Assembly (NCBI GenBank): GCA_958295945.1 | Contig: OY282386.1 | Span: 3,218,204 to 3,282,203, forward strand | DNA length: 64,000 bases | Origin: Candidatus Poribacteria bacterium | GTDB taxonomy: Bacteria > Poribacteria > WGA-4E > WGA-3G | Direction: 5' to 3' | Part shown: positions 35,518-44,384 of the stretch, one piece after another | Position numbering within the stretch: position 1 is the stretch's first letter | Layout of the letters: each line of letters starts with the position of its first letter | Made by a program: the position numbers and the translations under genes | Notes under the pieces: generated by a model | The model's input: only the letters and a program-made list of their open reading frames with translations | What the model was told of the DNA's origin: nothing | The model's database searches: none

Positions 35518-36162
35518 TCAAGGTTCTTTCGGGTTTAGTTCATGAAAATGCGCCATGATTTCAAGTAACATCTGTCTTTGTCCAGTGAGTTGAAGTTGTC
35601 CTTGATGGAATGTGCGACGCTCTAAGATGCTTATCTGCAACAACATGAGGTAGCTCAAAACTTTTATACCGAGACCCGCATATGCGCCTTGCGTGCTCTC
35701 TAAACTCATATCGGACAAGTGCAGACTGGATTTCAATTGTTTCCAATAGTGTTCGATGCCGTTGTGTTGAGACCATATTCTGAGTGCTTCACAAGTGCAG
35801 TCCGACATTGTTTTTCCATATCGATCTACATGACTGTCATCTACACTGAGAGTAGGACGCCGACGAGATTGTGTTGAAGCACTCTTAGATTCGGTATCTT
35901 TGATCAACTCTAGTGTCATAGCACATCCGAGCCGCACATTCAAACATTCCCAGTGATACCGGCTCATTGCGTGAAGATCCCGATAAAGACCCGCTTTGGG
36001 AAGTGTCAACGCATCTGCGACTTGGTTCGGATTATAGAGACCAAATAGATGACAAACGGATAACAAAAGTCCAGTGTCAATGATTTGTGATCGAATACGG
36101 TGAAAACGAGAAAAAAGAAGATGTTGAAAAAAATTCATAGATTTGATAATCTGATAATGCAT
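35518..36162 (-). pseudogene. DDE transposase with internal deletion (insertion sequence remnant)
   Basis: The 214-residue frame joins the N-terminal third of a DDE transposase (helical region, then LSVDDSHVDRYGKTM holding the first catalytic Asp) to its C-terminal end (CEALRIWSQHNGIEHYWKQLKS, holding the catalytic Glu, and GLGIKVLSYLMLL). The 150 or so residues between, with the second Asp, are absent, so it cannot catalyse transposition. The join is in frame. The pattern is that of the IS4-like or ISH3-like transposases. A possible pair of ends reads inward from about 35531 and from about 36283, sharing ATGAAAATGCG. Confidence 0.7.
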
Positions 36163-36283
36163 GAAATGTCCTCCTATGTATAATCAAAATGGAATTAATG
36201 TTTATACTATAGGATGACATCTCATGTGCAAAAAATCAAGTCAACTCTTCAAAATGGACGCATTTTCATTGCTCAAAACCCTC
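35531..36283. mobile_element. Possible non-autonomous insertion sequence
   Basis: GGGTTTAGTTCATGAAAATGCG (from 35531) and, in inverted orientation, GGGTTTTGAGCAATGAAAATGCG (ending 36283) agree at about three quarters of 35 positions and contain an exact 11-base block. Both read into the deleted transposase gene. The left end would lie just inside the gene's stop codon, which is unusual, so the boundaries are tentative. Confidence 0.35.
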
Positions 36284-36323
36284 AATATAGTGATATTTCG
36301 TGGATTCTCCGCTATTCTGATAA

Positions 36324-36836
36324 ATGTCAGCTTTGTACTATTTCTACTTTGATGCCAGTGCATTAGTCAAACGGTGTACTAACGAAATAGGAAGCGATTT
36401 GATAGATTTTCTATTTGAAAATGTGCCGTTGGAACGGATGTGGTGCTTATTTCTTGGAGCCATAGAAGTCTTCTGGATATGTGTCCGTAAAAGAAATGAT
36501 GGACGAATCACAACAGATCAGTTTGCTCAAGCAACAGGTTACTTAGATCATGAAGTGATTAGTATTATATCGGATTTCAATACTATTTCTACTGCAGACA
36601 CCCTTGTTTTAAATTTAGTTTCTTTGATTGAAACACATTCGCTCAACAGTGTTGATGCTCTGGTATTAAGGTCTGCACTGGACATAGATACAGAACTCAG
36701 TAATGACGGTGATAGATTAGTGTTAGTTGCCTCAGATCAAAGGCTTCTTAGAGCTGCAAACACTGAAGGGTTATTAGTCTTTAATCCTGAAACAGATTCA
36801 CAACAGGAACAAACGAATTGGATTACAGTTATATGA
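36324..36836 (+). CDS. PIN-domain ribonuclease, VapC-like
   Basis: A 170-residue PIN-domain protein. The acidic site is visible as YFDASALVK (Asp10), an acidic residue in GAIEVFW, NSVDALVLRSAL, and VASDQRLLRAANTEGLLVFNPE at the C-terminus. PIN domains are metal-dependent RNases, mostly toxins of toxin-antitoxin pairs. No antitoxin gene is adjacent: upstream lies the transposase remnant, downstream a dehydrogenase whose ATG overlaps this gene's stop by four bases. It may be an orphaned toxin whose antitoxin was lost next to the insertion sequence. The ATG has no strong ribosome binding site. Confidence 0.8.
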   Translation: MSALYYFYFDASALVKRCTNEIGSDLIDFLFENVPLERMWCLFLGAIEVFWICVRKRNDGRITTDQFAQATGYLDHEVISIISDFNTISTADTLVLNLVSLIETHSLNSVDALVLRSALDIDTELSNDGDRLVLVASDQRLLRAANTEGLLVFNPETDSQQEQTNWITVI

Positions 36837-37885
36837 ATACAAAAATTGGTATCGGTATAATAAGTTTCGCACACGGTCACGCAAACGTATATTGCAACAA
36901 ATTGATGGGGTTTGATGATGTAAAACTAATTGCATGTTGGGACGACAACAAAGATCGCGGAGAAAATGCTGCAAATCAATACGGGATGCGTTTCTCTCCT
37001 CATCTTGAAGATGTTGTTAATAATAAAGAAATTGATTCAGTAATCGTGACGTGTGAAACAAATCGGCATGCAGAAATGGTCGCAGCTGCAGCATCTGCGG
37101 GGAAACATATTCTTTGCCAAAAACCGATGGCACTTACCTTAGAAGATTGTGATAAGATTGCGGAGGATGTTGAAAAATCTGGTGTAAAGTTTATGATGGC
37201 ACACCAAATGCGTCGCGATCCTGCCAACATAAGAATGAAGGAACTGATTGAAAGCGGAGACTTAGGGAAAATAGGATTGCTCCGCAGGCGACACTGTATC
37301 AATGTACTCTTTAACGAAGCTTTTGTAACAGGACCGAGTCGTTGGCACATTGACCCAGAAAAGAATATGGGTATGTTCATGGATGACGCATCCCATGCCA
37401 CGGATTTTATTTATTGGATGCTGGGAAAACCGAGTAGTGTTATGGCAGAAATAGATAATGTCCTGACAGATGTCGCACCTGATGATACCGGTGTTGCAAT
37501 TTACCGGTTTCCAAGTGGTGAAATGGCTATCCTGACAAATACCTCCGTTACACATGCTGGTGAAAATACGACAGAAATATATGGTGATAAAGGCGTTGCC
37601 ATTCAGAACTATGGAGACGGCCCTTCTTGTAACGTCCCACGTCCCGAAGATGCAATCGCGTTGAAATTGTATACCACAGAACATCCTTCGTGGAAAGACC
37701 TTGGAATTGCAATTCCAAACAATCACGGTGAACGGATTGGCGGTGTCCCTCGTCCGTTTATTGATTGTTTGAAAAATGACACAGAATCAGACGTGTCTGT
37801 TGAAGCAGGTCGGGTATCTGTGGAGATGGTTTTGGGGGCATATCGTTCAGCAAAAGCAGGAAAACGCGTGCAATTTTCGCTATAG
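36833..37885 (+). CDS. Gfo/Idh/MocA-family oxidoreductase
   Basis: A 350-residue NAD(P)-dependent dehydrogenase. The Rossmann N-terminus is GIGIISFAHGHANVY, and the catalytic lysine of the family is in CQKPMALTLEDC (the EKP-type motif with Gln for Glu). The C-terminal alpha/beta domain contains WHIDPEKNMGMFMDDASHATDF. It would oxidise or reduce a sugar or cyclitol. The open frame starts at a TTG at 36818; the ATG at 36833, which overlaps the PIN gene's stop codon, is preferred. A strong terminator follows at 37910. Confidence 0.88.
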   Translation: MNTKIGIGIISFAHGHANVYCNKLMGFDDVKLIACWDDNKDRGENAANQYGMRFSPHLEDVVNNKEIDSVIVTCETNRHAEMVAAAASAGKHILCQKPMALTLEDCDKIAEDVEKSGVKFMMAHQMRRDPANIRMKELIESGDLGKIGLLRRRHCINVLFNEAFVTGPSRWHIDPEKNMGMFMDDASHATDFIYWMLGKPSSVMAEIDNVLTDVAPDDTGVAIYRFPSGEMAILTNTSVTHAGENTTEIYGDKGVAIQNYGDGPSCNVPRPEDAIALKLYTTEHPSWKDLGIAIPNNHGERIGGVPRPFIDCLKNDTESDVSVEAGRVSVEMVLGAYRSAKAGKRVQFSL

Positions 37886-37909
37886 CATAGCAATAGAACT
37901 GGACAAGTT

Positions 37910-37943
37910 GCACCGAGTTGAACACCTCACTCGGTGCGTTTTT
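37910..37943 (+). terminator. Intrinsic terminator
   Basis: GCACCGAGT (37910-37918) and ACTCGGTGC (37929-37937) form a perfect nine-base stem over a ten-base loop, followed at once by GTTTTTAT. It lies 25 bases after the Gfo/Idh/MocA gene. Confidence 0.85.
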
Positions 37944-37962
37944 ATATTAATGGGTTATTGAC

Positions 37963-38098
37963 TATGGTGAAGTATTGAATTAATTAGACATTTCACATGT
38001 CCGAGCGATCTCCGAATCGCGATGGACCGGACGAACAGTCGGGAATCGGAGTTCCCTCGGACAGTTCTGACATGTCCAATTAACTCTAAAAACTACCA
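37963..38098. repeat. 136-bp MITE-like palindromic element, copy 2
   Basis: It begins TATGGTGAAGTAT and ends with the inverted TGGTAG-type terminus at 38098. The inner arms GAGCGATCTCCGAATCGCG and CGGGAATCGGAGTTCCC are the same as in the element at 29756-29889 (opposite orientation). The second-layer arms differ (ACATGTCCGAG here) but still pair with each other, so the hairpin is conserved although the sequence changed. Confidence 0.8.
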
Positions 38099-38100
38099 CG

Positions 38101-38186
38101 CTCATGTAAAGATTGAGTGCGTCGTTTTTCAACGAAGTCAATGGCCACGCGGGTTTAAATTCTTTATTAGCACTTATTCTTTACAT
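38101..38186. repeat. Inverted repeat, 86 bp, upstream of the WD40 gene
   Basis: CTCATGTAAAGATTGAGTGCG near 38101 pairs with GCACTTATTCTTTACATGAG ending near 38186 (about 18 of 21 positions), enclosing about 45 bases. It is a further palindromic element or a leader structure of the WD40 gene. Confidence 0.55.
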
Positions 38187-38278
38187 GAGCCAACTACCAT
38201 ATAATGAAGAAACAACTGATATCTACCAACAAACAGGAAAGTGTTATTCAAATCATGTTTTAACTAAGGAGACATCAC

Positions 38279-40225
38279 ATGAAACATCGGTTGGTTAAGA
38301 TTATCATCTTTGGATGTGTTGCACTCACCTTTCTGCCAAATACTTATGCGGAATACTACTTTTACACACCTCTATATGGTCATAGCGATTATGTCTATTG
38401 TATTGCCTTCAGTCCAGATGGGTTAACGCTGGCAAGCGGAAGTGCAGATAATACTATCCGTATCTGGGATACATCAACAAATGAAACTAAGCAGATACTC
38501 ACAGGACACACAAAACGTGTAAACGCTCTTGCATTTCATGCTTCTTCAGAAAATAATGAACTTCTACTCGCGAGTGGCGGTGAAGATAGGACAGTCCGAA
38601 TATGGGATGCAGTAACAGGAAATACGAAGAAAGCTATCAAGACAAATGCTGGGCCAGTCTATTCTTTAGCATATAGCCCGAATGGAAAGTTACTGACAAT
38701 TGGAAATTCTAATGGATCAATTCAATTGTGGGATTATAACACAGGTAATAAAATAGAAACTTATATCGGACATAATGGCCCCGTCACTTGTATTGAATTT
38801 AGTCAGGATGGCGGAATGTTTGTGAGTTGTGGTAACGACGGTACAATTCGATTGTGGGATACAAAGACAGGAAAAACAGTAAGAACTTATGTTGGACATA
38901 ACGGCTTAGTTAGAAATGTAGCATTTAGTCCGGATGAACAGACATTAATTAGTTGTGGTGATGACTGGACAATCAGACTATGGGACATTAATAAAACCGA
39001 AGCAAAAACTATTATCAAAGGTCATGAAAAGAAAGTGCGTTGCGTCGCCTCCAGTCCTAATGGTAAAACATTGGCAAGCGGCAGTGATGACCGAACTATA
39101 CGAATTTGGGATACAAACACCCACAATGAAAAGCAAATATTATGGGTTGGATCAAGTGTTGCCTGTATGGAATTCAGTCCTGATAGTTGGACGCTTGCTA
39201 TAGGGTTATGGAACGGTAATATAAACTTGTGGGATTTAAATACGCGCAACATGAAAATACTCAGAGCCCCTGCAGATGATGTCAGAATAACAGTTGCCAG
39301 TCCAGATGGACACACCCTCGTAAGTGGATGTCAAGATGGAACTATCCACCTATGGGACAAAACAACCGGAAAGACGCAGAAAATACTTGAAGGACATACC
39401 GAGTATATTGACCACATAGCGTTTAGTTCAGATGGGAAGATACTCGCAACTGGGGATGGTTACTGGACTACTCATCTGTGGGATATGAAATCAGGAAAGA
39501 CAACGCGAGTGATCGGTACACATACTGAAGACCTGTGGAGTATAGCACTCAGTCCAGATGGGCGACTGCTCGCAGCAGGGGGCAGAGACGCGATCCTGCC
39601 AACCTGGAATCTTTACCTACTTTTACGACAGCTTTTTGATATCAATAATGATAATCAAGAACCAATAGGTTTATATGACACTAAATCCGGAAAACTAAAG
39701 AAGATACTATTGGAAAATACAAGTATTATCAATAAACTGACATTCAGTCCAGATGGGAAAATGCTTGCAAGTAGTTCTGATGATGGAGACATCCGAATTT
39801 GGGATACAAGAACCGGGAGAACAAGGATCAAACTTCCAAGACAGTCCGCGGACGTTGATTTTTTAGTGTTCAGTCCAGACAGCAAGATACTTGCAACCGA
39901 TGGTGAATGGAAAAAGTCAGCAATTCGCTTTGTAGATACAAAAACTGGTAGGACTAAGAAAACCTTTTCAGGACACAAAGTAAGTGTTATTTGTGTTGCC
40001 TTTAGCCCGGATGGAAGGGCACTTGCAAGTGGTGGTTCTGATGGTTCCATACGATTATGGGATATACCTACTGCAAAGCAAAAAAATGAAGTCTATTGGT
40101 ATAGAAGGGCAATAGACAGTGTTAAATTTAGTCCTGATGGGAAACAGATTGTATATGGTACTGTTGATGGGAATGTCCTCTTGTGGGAAATTGCAGCCAA
40201 TACCAAAACTTCAGAACAGAAATAG
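38279..40225 (+). CDS. Exported WD40 protein with 14 repeats
   Basis: A 648-residue protein with a cleavable signal peptide (residues 1-24, ending NTYA). I count 14 WD40 repeats by their IRLWD-type ends and SPDG-type turns; the tenth and twelfth are degenerate (GLYDTKSG, IRFVDTKTG). Fourteen repeats would make two seven-bladed propellers. It is a protein-binding scaffold in the periplasm or on the surface, with no catalytic part. The ATG follows AAGGAG by seven bases. It ends five bases from the convergent SDR gene. Exported WD40 proteins are common in bacteria with complex cell biology. Confidence 0.92.
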   Translation: MKHRLVKIIIFGCVALTFLPNTYAEYYFYTPLYGHSDYVYCIAFSPDGLTLASGSADNTIRIWDTSTNETKQILTGHTKRVNALAFHASSENNELLLASGGEDRTVRIWDAVTGNTKKAIKTNAGPVYSLAYSPNGKLLTIGNSNGSIQLWDYNTGNKIETYIGHNGPVTCIEFSQDGGMFVSCGNDGTIRLWDTKTGKTVRTYVGHNGLVRNVAFSPDEQTLISCGDDWTIRLWDINKTEAKTIIKGHEKKVRCVASSPNGKTLASGSDDRTIRIWDTNTHNEKQILWVGSSVACMEFSPDSWTLAIGLWNGNINLWDLNTRNMKILRAPADDVRITVASPDGHTLVSGCQDGTIHLWDKTTGKTQKILEGHTEYIDHIAFSSDGKILATGDGYWTTHLWDMKSGKTTRVIGTHTEDLWSIALSPDGRLLAAGGRDAILPTWNLYLLLRQLFDINNDNQEPIGLYDTKSGKLKKILLENTSIINKLTFSPDGKMLASSSDDGDIRIWDTRTGRTRIKLPRQSADVDFLVFSPDSKILATDGEWKKSAIRFVDTKTGRTKKTFSGHKVSVICVAFSPDGRALASGGSDGSIRLWDIPTAKQKNEVYWYRRAIDSVKFSPDGKQIVYGTVDGNVLLWEIAANTKTSEQK

Positions 40226-40230
40226 GACAG

Positions 40231-40965
40231 TTACGGACTATTACGCCGCATAATGCTAAGAATCTGCCCAGTCATGCCGCTATCAGTCGGCTGCGTAGCG
40301 AGGAACAAAGCGGAAGCAACTACTTTTTTTGGATCCTTCCACGGGTCACTTTGTGCTCTGAATATCTTGTCGCCTTCCCAAACAGGTCTTGAGAGTTCTG
40401 TTTTGACAGGACCGGGTATGAGAACATTGGCTATGATTCCATCTTCCCACACCTCTTCTGCAATTGCTTGTGTCAATCCGTGTAATGCCGCTTTTGATGC
40501 ACAATAAATACTGAGATTTGCATGGCCGACTTGCCCCATTCCTGAACCGATGTTGATGATATTGCCGCTTCCTTGCTGTTGCATAATCGGCAACACTGCA
40601 CGGCAACAGTGGACAACACCCATGACATTGATTTTCCAAACTTCATCCCACTCTTTGTCAGTTGTTTCCAAAAAGAACCCTCTGGGATTGATACCAGCAT
40701 TGTTGACAAGAATATCTATCTGTCCATATTTTTCTATTGTCTGTTGAACAAGGTTCTCTACCTCAGCACGATTCCGTATATCCGCTTTCACAGCGAATAC
40801 ATCTCCGCCTTGTGTTGATATAACATTCGCCACTTCGTCAAGCTGATCCTGACTTCGTGCAGTGATAACAACCTTCGCACCTTCAGCAGCATAACCGATA
40901 GCAATGGCTCTGCCGATACCACGTCCACCACCAGTTATTAAAGCGACTTTATCTTTGAGTTGCAT
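40231..40965 (-). CDS. Short-chain dehydrogenase/reductase
   Basis: A 244-residue classical SDR of the FabG type. It has the cofactor loop TGGGRGIG near residue 10, NNAG in ILVNNAGINPRG, a catalytic Ser in NIGSGMG and YCASK for the catalytic Tyr and Lys. It would reduce a keto group or oxidise an alcohol with NAD(P); the substrate is unknown, and assignment as FabG is not justified without acyl-carrier context. The ATG follows AAGGAATAAGAT. It is the last gene of the long minus-strand run that begins at 51927. Confidence 0.92.
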   Translation of the reverse strand: MQLKDKVALITGGGRGIGRAIAIGYAAEGAKVVITARSQDQLDEVANVISTQGGDVFAVKADIRNRAEVENLVQQTIEKYGQIDILVNNAGINPRGFFLETTDKEWDEVWKINVMGVVHCCRAVLPIMQQQGSGNIINIGSGMGQVGHANLSIYCASKAALHGLTQAIAEEVWEDGIIANVLIPGPVKTELSRPVWEGDKIFRAQSDPWKDPKKVVASALFLATQPTDSGMTGQILSIMRRNSP

Positions 40966-41018
40966 ATCTTATTCCTTACAGAATGAAGTGAAAATCCAAT
41001 ATGTAGGTTTCTGGTTGA

Positions 41019-41843
41019 CTATGCTTTTTTATTTCCACCCCACAGATTTTTCAATCGTGTCAGCTGGACGCGACTTGCTTGAACTTTTCGTTTGATATCT
41101 GCTGCGAGTGTTGTCAGCAGGTCATTCCCTTTATTTTCTGCGGTTTCAACTTGTTGCTTTAGTTGATAGGTACGCCCCGCTTTGACCCTATTAATATCAG
41201 AGCGTAATTCACTTGTTGCCCGGTTCAGACTACGTAGTTCAATATGAAGTCGTTCCATTTTTTGCGAGATTGATTCTTCAGTCTGCAGTGTAGCCTCAGT
41301 TTCTCCAAAACTTAACCTTTCAAGAATTTGAAGATCATTCTCCTTATATGCCCGATTGATCAACGGCATCAGTTGTAATCGACGATTCTGTTCATCAGCA
41401 TCCTCAGATTTATCTGGATGAAACCGTTTTGCGAGTTTTCTATATAGTTTCTGTAGATACTTTGCTTCTTCGTCTGGCAGCTCGTTTGTTTCAGTGTCTT
41501 CATCAGAATCTGATTGTTCTGTGGCTGCATTGATACGTGCCCGGTTTTCCCGAAAGCATGCTTCCACCCGTGCCTCAATCTCATCTTCAGAGATATCTTC
41601 GCGTCGCAATTGTATCCGAAGACGATATTCCTTTGATTCAAGATCTACTTTATCAAGTTCAAAGTAATATCGTCCCACATGAGCATTATAACGATGTTGA
41701 AATAAATCAACTTCTGCCTTTAGGTTTTCCATAGTCACCGTGAGTTCTTCAATCTGTCCACGTTTTTCTTCAATAGTCTGGAGTAATCTGTTTACCTCTT
41801 TTTCTTCCTTACTATTGATATAGACTAAGGTTGCAGGGTTCAT
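41019..41843 (-). CDS. J-domain-like coiled-coil protein
   Basis: A 274-residue cytoplasmic protein. Residues 12-60 are a coiled coil (NRLLQTIEEKRGQIEELTV). The middle has a J-domain-like helix pair with the HPD motif (KLYRKLAKRFHPDKS), which in DnaJ-type proteins stimulates the ATPase of Hsp70. The C-terminal third is again coiled coil and very basic (AADIKRKVQASRVQLTRLKNLWG). No zinc-finger or substrate domain of a true DnaJ is present. It follows the IF-1 gene by 40 bases and precedes an SDR gene. It may be a co-chaperone; this is inference. Confidence 0.75.
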   Translation of the reverse strand: MNPATLVYINSKEEKEVNRLLQTIEEKRGQIEELTVTMENLKAEVDLFQHRYNAHVGRYYFELDKVDLESKEYRLRIQLRREDISEDEIEARVEACFRENRARINAATEQSDSDEDTETNELPDEEAKYLQKLYRKLAKRFHPDKSEDADEQNRRLQLMPLINRAYKENDLQILERLSFGETEATLQTEESISQKMERLHIELRSLNRATSELRSDINRVKAGRTYQLKQQVETAENKGNDLLTTLAADIKRKVQASRVQLTRLKNLWGGNKKA

Positions 41844-41883
41844 GACACTTTCCTAAAGAGTTCATAAGCAAATATTGAATATG

Positions 41884-42255
41884 TTACTTCGTCTTACGAT
41901 AAGTGATGCGTCCACGTGTCAAATCATAAGGAGATAGTTCTACAGTAACTTTATCTCCAGGTTCAATTTTGATGAAGTATTTCCGCATCCTGCCAGAGAT
42001 ATGTGCAAGTATTCTATGCTTATTCTCCAATTCTACACGGAACATTGCATTTGGCAAAGGTTCAACGACAACACCTTCTACCTCAATTTTATCTTTTTGA
42101 GATGGTGAGCGTTCAACTTCTTCTGTCTCAGCATTGACTTCAACTGCATCATCTTGTTGTTTTTTCTTTTTCTGTTGTTTCTTCCGATTTTTTCCTCGTT
42201 GGTTTGAAAACCTTGATTGCGGTTTCTTCCTATTTCCTGAAGGTCTACGATTCAA
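41884..42255 (-). CDS. infA: Translation initiation factor IF-1 with an N-terminal extension
   Basis: The C-terminal 70 residues are a clear IF-1 S1/OB fold ([40 protein letters not shown] and [11 protein letters not shown]). Ahead of it stand about 53 extra residues: a Lys/Arg/Gln-rich stretch (1-34) and an acidic one (35-48). Ordinary IF-1 is about 72 residues. No ATG, GTG or TTG occurs in frame at the usual start; the only start with a Shine-Dalgarno is the TTG at 42253-42255 (AAGGAG nine bases upstream). It is not in a ribosomal protein cluster but in a run with CinA-like and J-domain genes. It could be a second, specialised IF-1. Confidence 0.85.
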   Translation of the reverse strand: MNRRPSGNRKKPQSRFSNQRGKNRKKQQKKKKQQDDAVEVNAETEEVERSPSQKDKIEVEGVVVEPLPNAMFRVELENKHRILAHISGRMRKYFIKIEPGDKVTVELSPYDLTRGRITYRKTK

Positions 42256-42323
42256 AATATAATTCTCCTTACAAAAATGTCTGTATTGTCATGACTTTTG
42301 TTGCCGACAATACATGTGTAAAT

Positions 42324-43121
42324 TTATTCAGATGGTTCATCATAACTGAATGTTTTTCCTGTTTCAAGAACAAGTTCCTTGAAAAAGTTAATAGCTAATT
42401 TAAGTTGTTTTTCAGACTCCTCTCTATCGTCACATGTTGAAACGAAGTCAACAGGCATAGTGTTTCCACTCACTTCACACAGAGAAACATAAGCCTTTAG
42501 ATATACATCTGGATGTCGTTCCATCACCTTCTGCATCAGTGGTGAAACTTCAGCTTCAAACATATTTACATGAACCCGTGCCGTGCTAATTTCTGAACGG
42601 TAACGTTCTACTATTATGGGTTGGATATGTGCTTCAAAGATCGCCTTCATCTCTCGGGGTGGACCAGGCATCATCATAATGGTTGAATTTTGATGTTCAA
42701 CACTAATACAAGGTGCCCATCCTGCTGGATTCTGAAGGACTTGTGCTGTCTCTGGCATAGTTGCCATTTTAGTCAATGCTTCATTTAGCGGGTCGTCATC
42801 TGACATCTCACGACGTTTGCGATATTCGGCGATAGTCTCATCACTGACGATAATTTTGGTTCCGATGAGTGAAGAAATCACTTCAACGGTCATATCATCG
42901 GGTGTGGGTCCGAGTCCCCCTGTTGTTAAGATGAGTGCACTATCACGTTGGATTGCTGTGTCCAATGCTTCAGTCATCTCATCAAAGTTATCACGTAGCA
43001 TTGTAACCCGTCGTAGTTCCCCACCGAGTTGTAGAATCTGCTGTGCGATCCAGTGTGCATTCGTATCCTGAATTTGACCGAGTACTAACTCAGTGCCAAT
43101 TGAAAATAACTCTATTGCCAC
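42324..43121 (-). CDS. CinA N-terminal-domain protein (MoCF-like fold)
   Basis: A 265-residue protein that corresponds to the molybdopterin-binding-like (COG1058) domain of CinA without the C-terminal deamidase domain. Signatures are MAIELFSIGTELVLGQIQDTN at the N-terminus, LILTTGGLGPTPDDMTVE and MMMPGPPREM. Known members hydrolyse ADP-ribose or related pyrophosphates in nucleotide recycling. The start is GTG with AAAGGAG upstream, 11 bases after the esterase gene, so they are cotranscribed. The function of single-domain members is less certain. Confidence 0.88.
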   Translation of the reverse strand: MAIELFSIGTELVLGQIQDTNAHWIAQQILQLGGELRRVTMLRDNFDEMTEALDTAIQRDSALILTTGGLGPTPDDMTVEVISSLIGTKIIVSDETIAEYRKRREMSDDDPLNEALTKMATMPETAQVLQNPAGWAPCISVEHQNSTIMMMPGPPREMKAIFEAHIQPIIVERYRSEISTARVHVNMFEAEVSPLMQKVMERHPDVYLKAYVSLCEVSGNTMPVDFVSTCDDREESEKQLKLAINFFKELVLETGKTFSYDEPSE

Positions 43122-43132
43122 GCAATACTCCT

Positions 43133-44173
43133 TTACAAAACCTTCTTTAGAAATTCAAAAGCACCGACTCCATAAAAACTGTGTCCTGCTTCAAACACTT
43201 CAAGACCTAAGTTGTCTTCTGCATTGAAGTGTTTATAAATTGACTTTGCGCGTTCCACAGCGAGTCGGGTAGCATCAATTGGAAAAATTGTATCTTCAGT
43301 GCCGGACTCCGCGAAAAGTGCGCGTGGTGCGATTAATCCTGCAATATCGGACATCTCAGCATATTTTAACACATTCGGAATATAATTGTCCATACAATGA
43401 CTAATACTCAAAATGCTATCTTTGAAAGTATTGAAATATCCGCTAATAACAGCAGCCTTCACCCGTTGATCAACTGCAGCCGTGTAGAACGAAGTTGTCC
43501 CACCACCTGAGATTCCCATAACTCCGAGTCTTTTTATGTCAACTTCAGGACGAGTTTTGAGGTAATCATAAGCGCGAATTGCATCGTAGACTCTCCAACC
43601 TATCATCGTTTGTCCGAGTAGCAATGCGGCACCCGAACTCGGTTGACAGGACGAACTACCACCGCCTCTCCCGCGCGCTACCTCATCTCTCCTATGACCG
43701 AAACCGAATTGTTCTATAGCAAGGACATTATACCCGTATGCTAAACATTGTAAAGCAAAATCGTTTTGATATCCACCATATTCCTCGCGCATCGTGCCGT
43801 CCTCTTCAATCCCTACAATGTCATCTACACCGCGACCGTGTCCCGCCAAACACAGAATTGTGGCGTTTGGTGAGGGAATGTCTGTGTGGGTTGGAGTGAG
43901 GTAGTATCCGTAGACTTCCATATTTGGACGGCTTTGGAACAACACTGTTTCACGGATGTATCCTTCAAATTCTCGTGTTTCCAATATTTCTGGTTGTAAT
44001 TCACACTTCGTTGAAGGAAACCCACCCATCAATTCTATAAGTTTTTCACGTAACACCTGCTGCCATTCTTCTGCTTCTGTCTTGTTTGTAGCTCGGAATT
44101 CTAACTCGCGCGGTGTTTCATCGTATAGGTGATGTGAGAATGCTAATGTGTCTAATGATTGTTGATTTGACAT
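43133..44173 (-). CDS. Alpha/beta hydrolase, acetyl-esterase-like
   Basis: A 346-residue cytoplasmic alpha/beta hydrolase. The oxyanion strand is ATILCLAGHGRG, the nucleophile elbow is MGISGGGTT (Ser), the acid is likely in FAESGTEDTIFP, and the catalytic His in FEAGHSFYG. It resembles acetyl-xylan-esterase/dienelactone-hydrolase relatives common in carbohydrate-degrading bacteria. The substrate is unknown. The ATG follows AGGAAGATATA. Thirteen bases upstream lies the left copy of the DUF1015 gene end, so the gene was originally directly behind DUF1015. Confidence 0.82.
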   Translation of the reverse strand: MSNQQSLDTLAFSHHLYDETPRELEFRATNKTEAEEWQQVLREKLIELMGGFPSTKCELQPEILETREFEGYIRETVLFQSRPNMEVYGYYLTPTHTDIPSPNATILCLAGHGRGVDDIVGIEEDGTMREEYGGYQNDFALQCLAYGYNVLAIEQFGFGHRRDEVARGRGGGSSSCQPSSGAALLLGQTMIGWRVYDAIRAYDYLKTRPEVDIKRLGVMGISGGGTTSFYTAAVDQRVKAAVISGYFNTFKDSILSISHCMDNYIPNVLKYAEMSDIAGLIAPRALFAESGTEDTIFPIDATRLAVERAKSIYKHFNAEDNLGLEVFEAGHSFYGVGAFEFLKKVL

Positions 44174-44182
44174 TATATCTTC

Positions 44183-44304
44183 CTAATTACCCATTCAATA
44201 AGTTCACAACAAACCCCGTTGCCATCTTCGGATAGAAATATGTTGATTTCTGCGGCATTACTGATCCTGCCATTGCAACATCTAAAACTTGTTGTACAGG
44301 TGTC
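44183..44304 (-). repeat. Left 122-bp direct repeat: orphan 3' end of the DUF1015 gene
   Basis: It aligns without gaps to 48217-48338 with four mismatches in 122 bases. It encodes the last 38 residues and stop codon of the DUF1015 protein, with the upstream part of the gene missing. Three of the four differences are silent third-position changes; one changes Lys to Met. Its stop codon lies 13 bases before the esterase ATG. Confidence 0.95.
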
Positions 44305-44384
44305 AAAATGGTGTTCGTTATACATTTTTTGCTTTTGAGTAAGTGATTTTAGTTTGTAAATAAATAGTTTCAGACTTGAGACCT

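Noticed and set aside
37262-37726. 154-codon open frame antisense to the Gfo/Idh/MocA gene
   Set aside because: Cys/His-rich translation without a domain; a typical shadow of a real gene.
39655-40050. 131-codon open frame antisense to the WD40 gene
   Set aside because: It follows the codon pattern of the WD40 gene on the other strand, has no ribosome binding site and no protein-like features.
38279-40225. Repeated segments (SPDG, LWD codings) as a tandem DNA repeat
   Set aside because: They are diverged WD40 protein repeats, not a DNA element.
44183-44304. A separate small gene at the orphan DUF1015 end
   Set aside because: It has no start with a ribosome binding site and aligns fully with the C-terminus of the DUF1015 gene, so it is a truncated copy.
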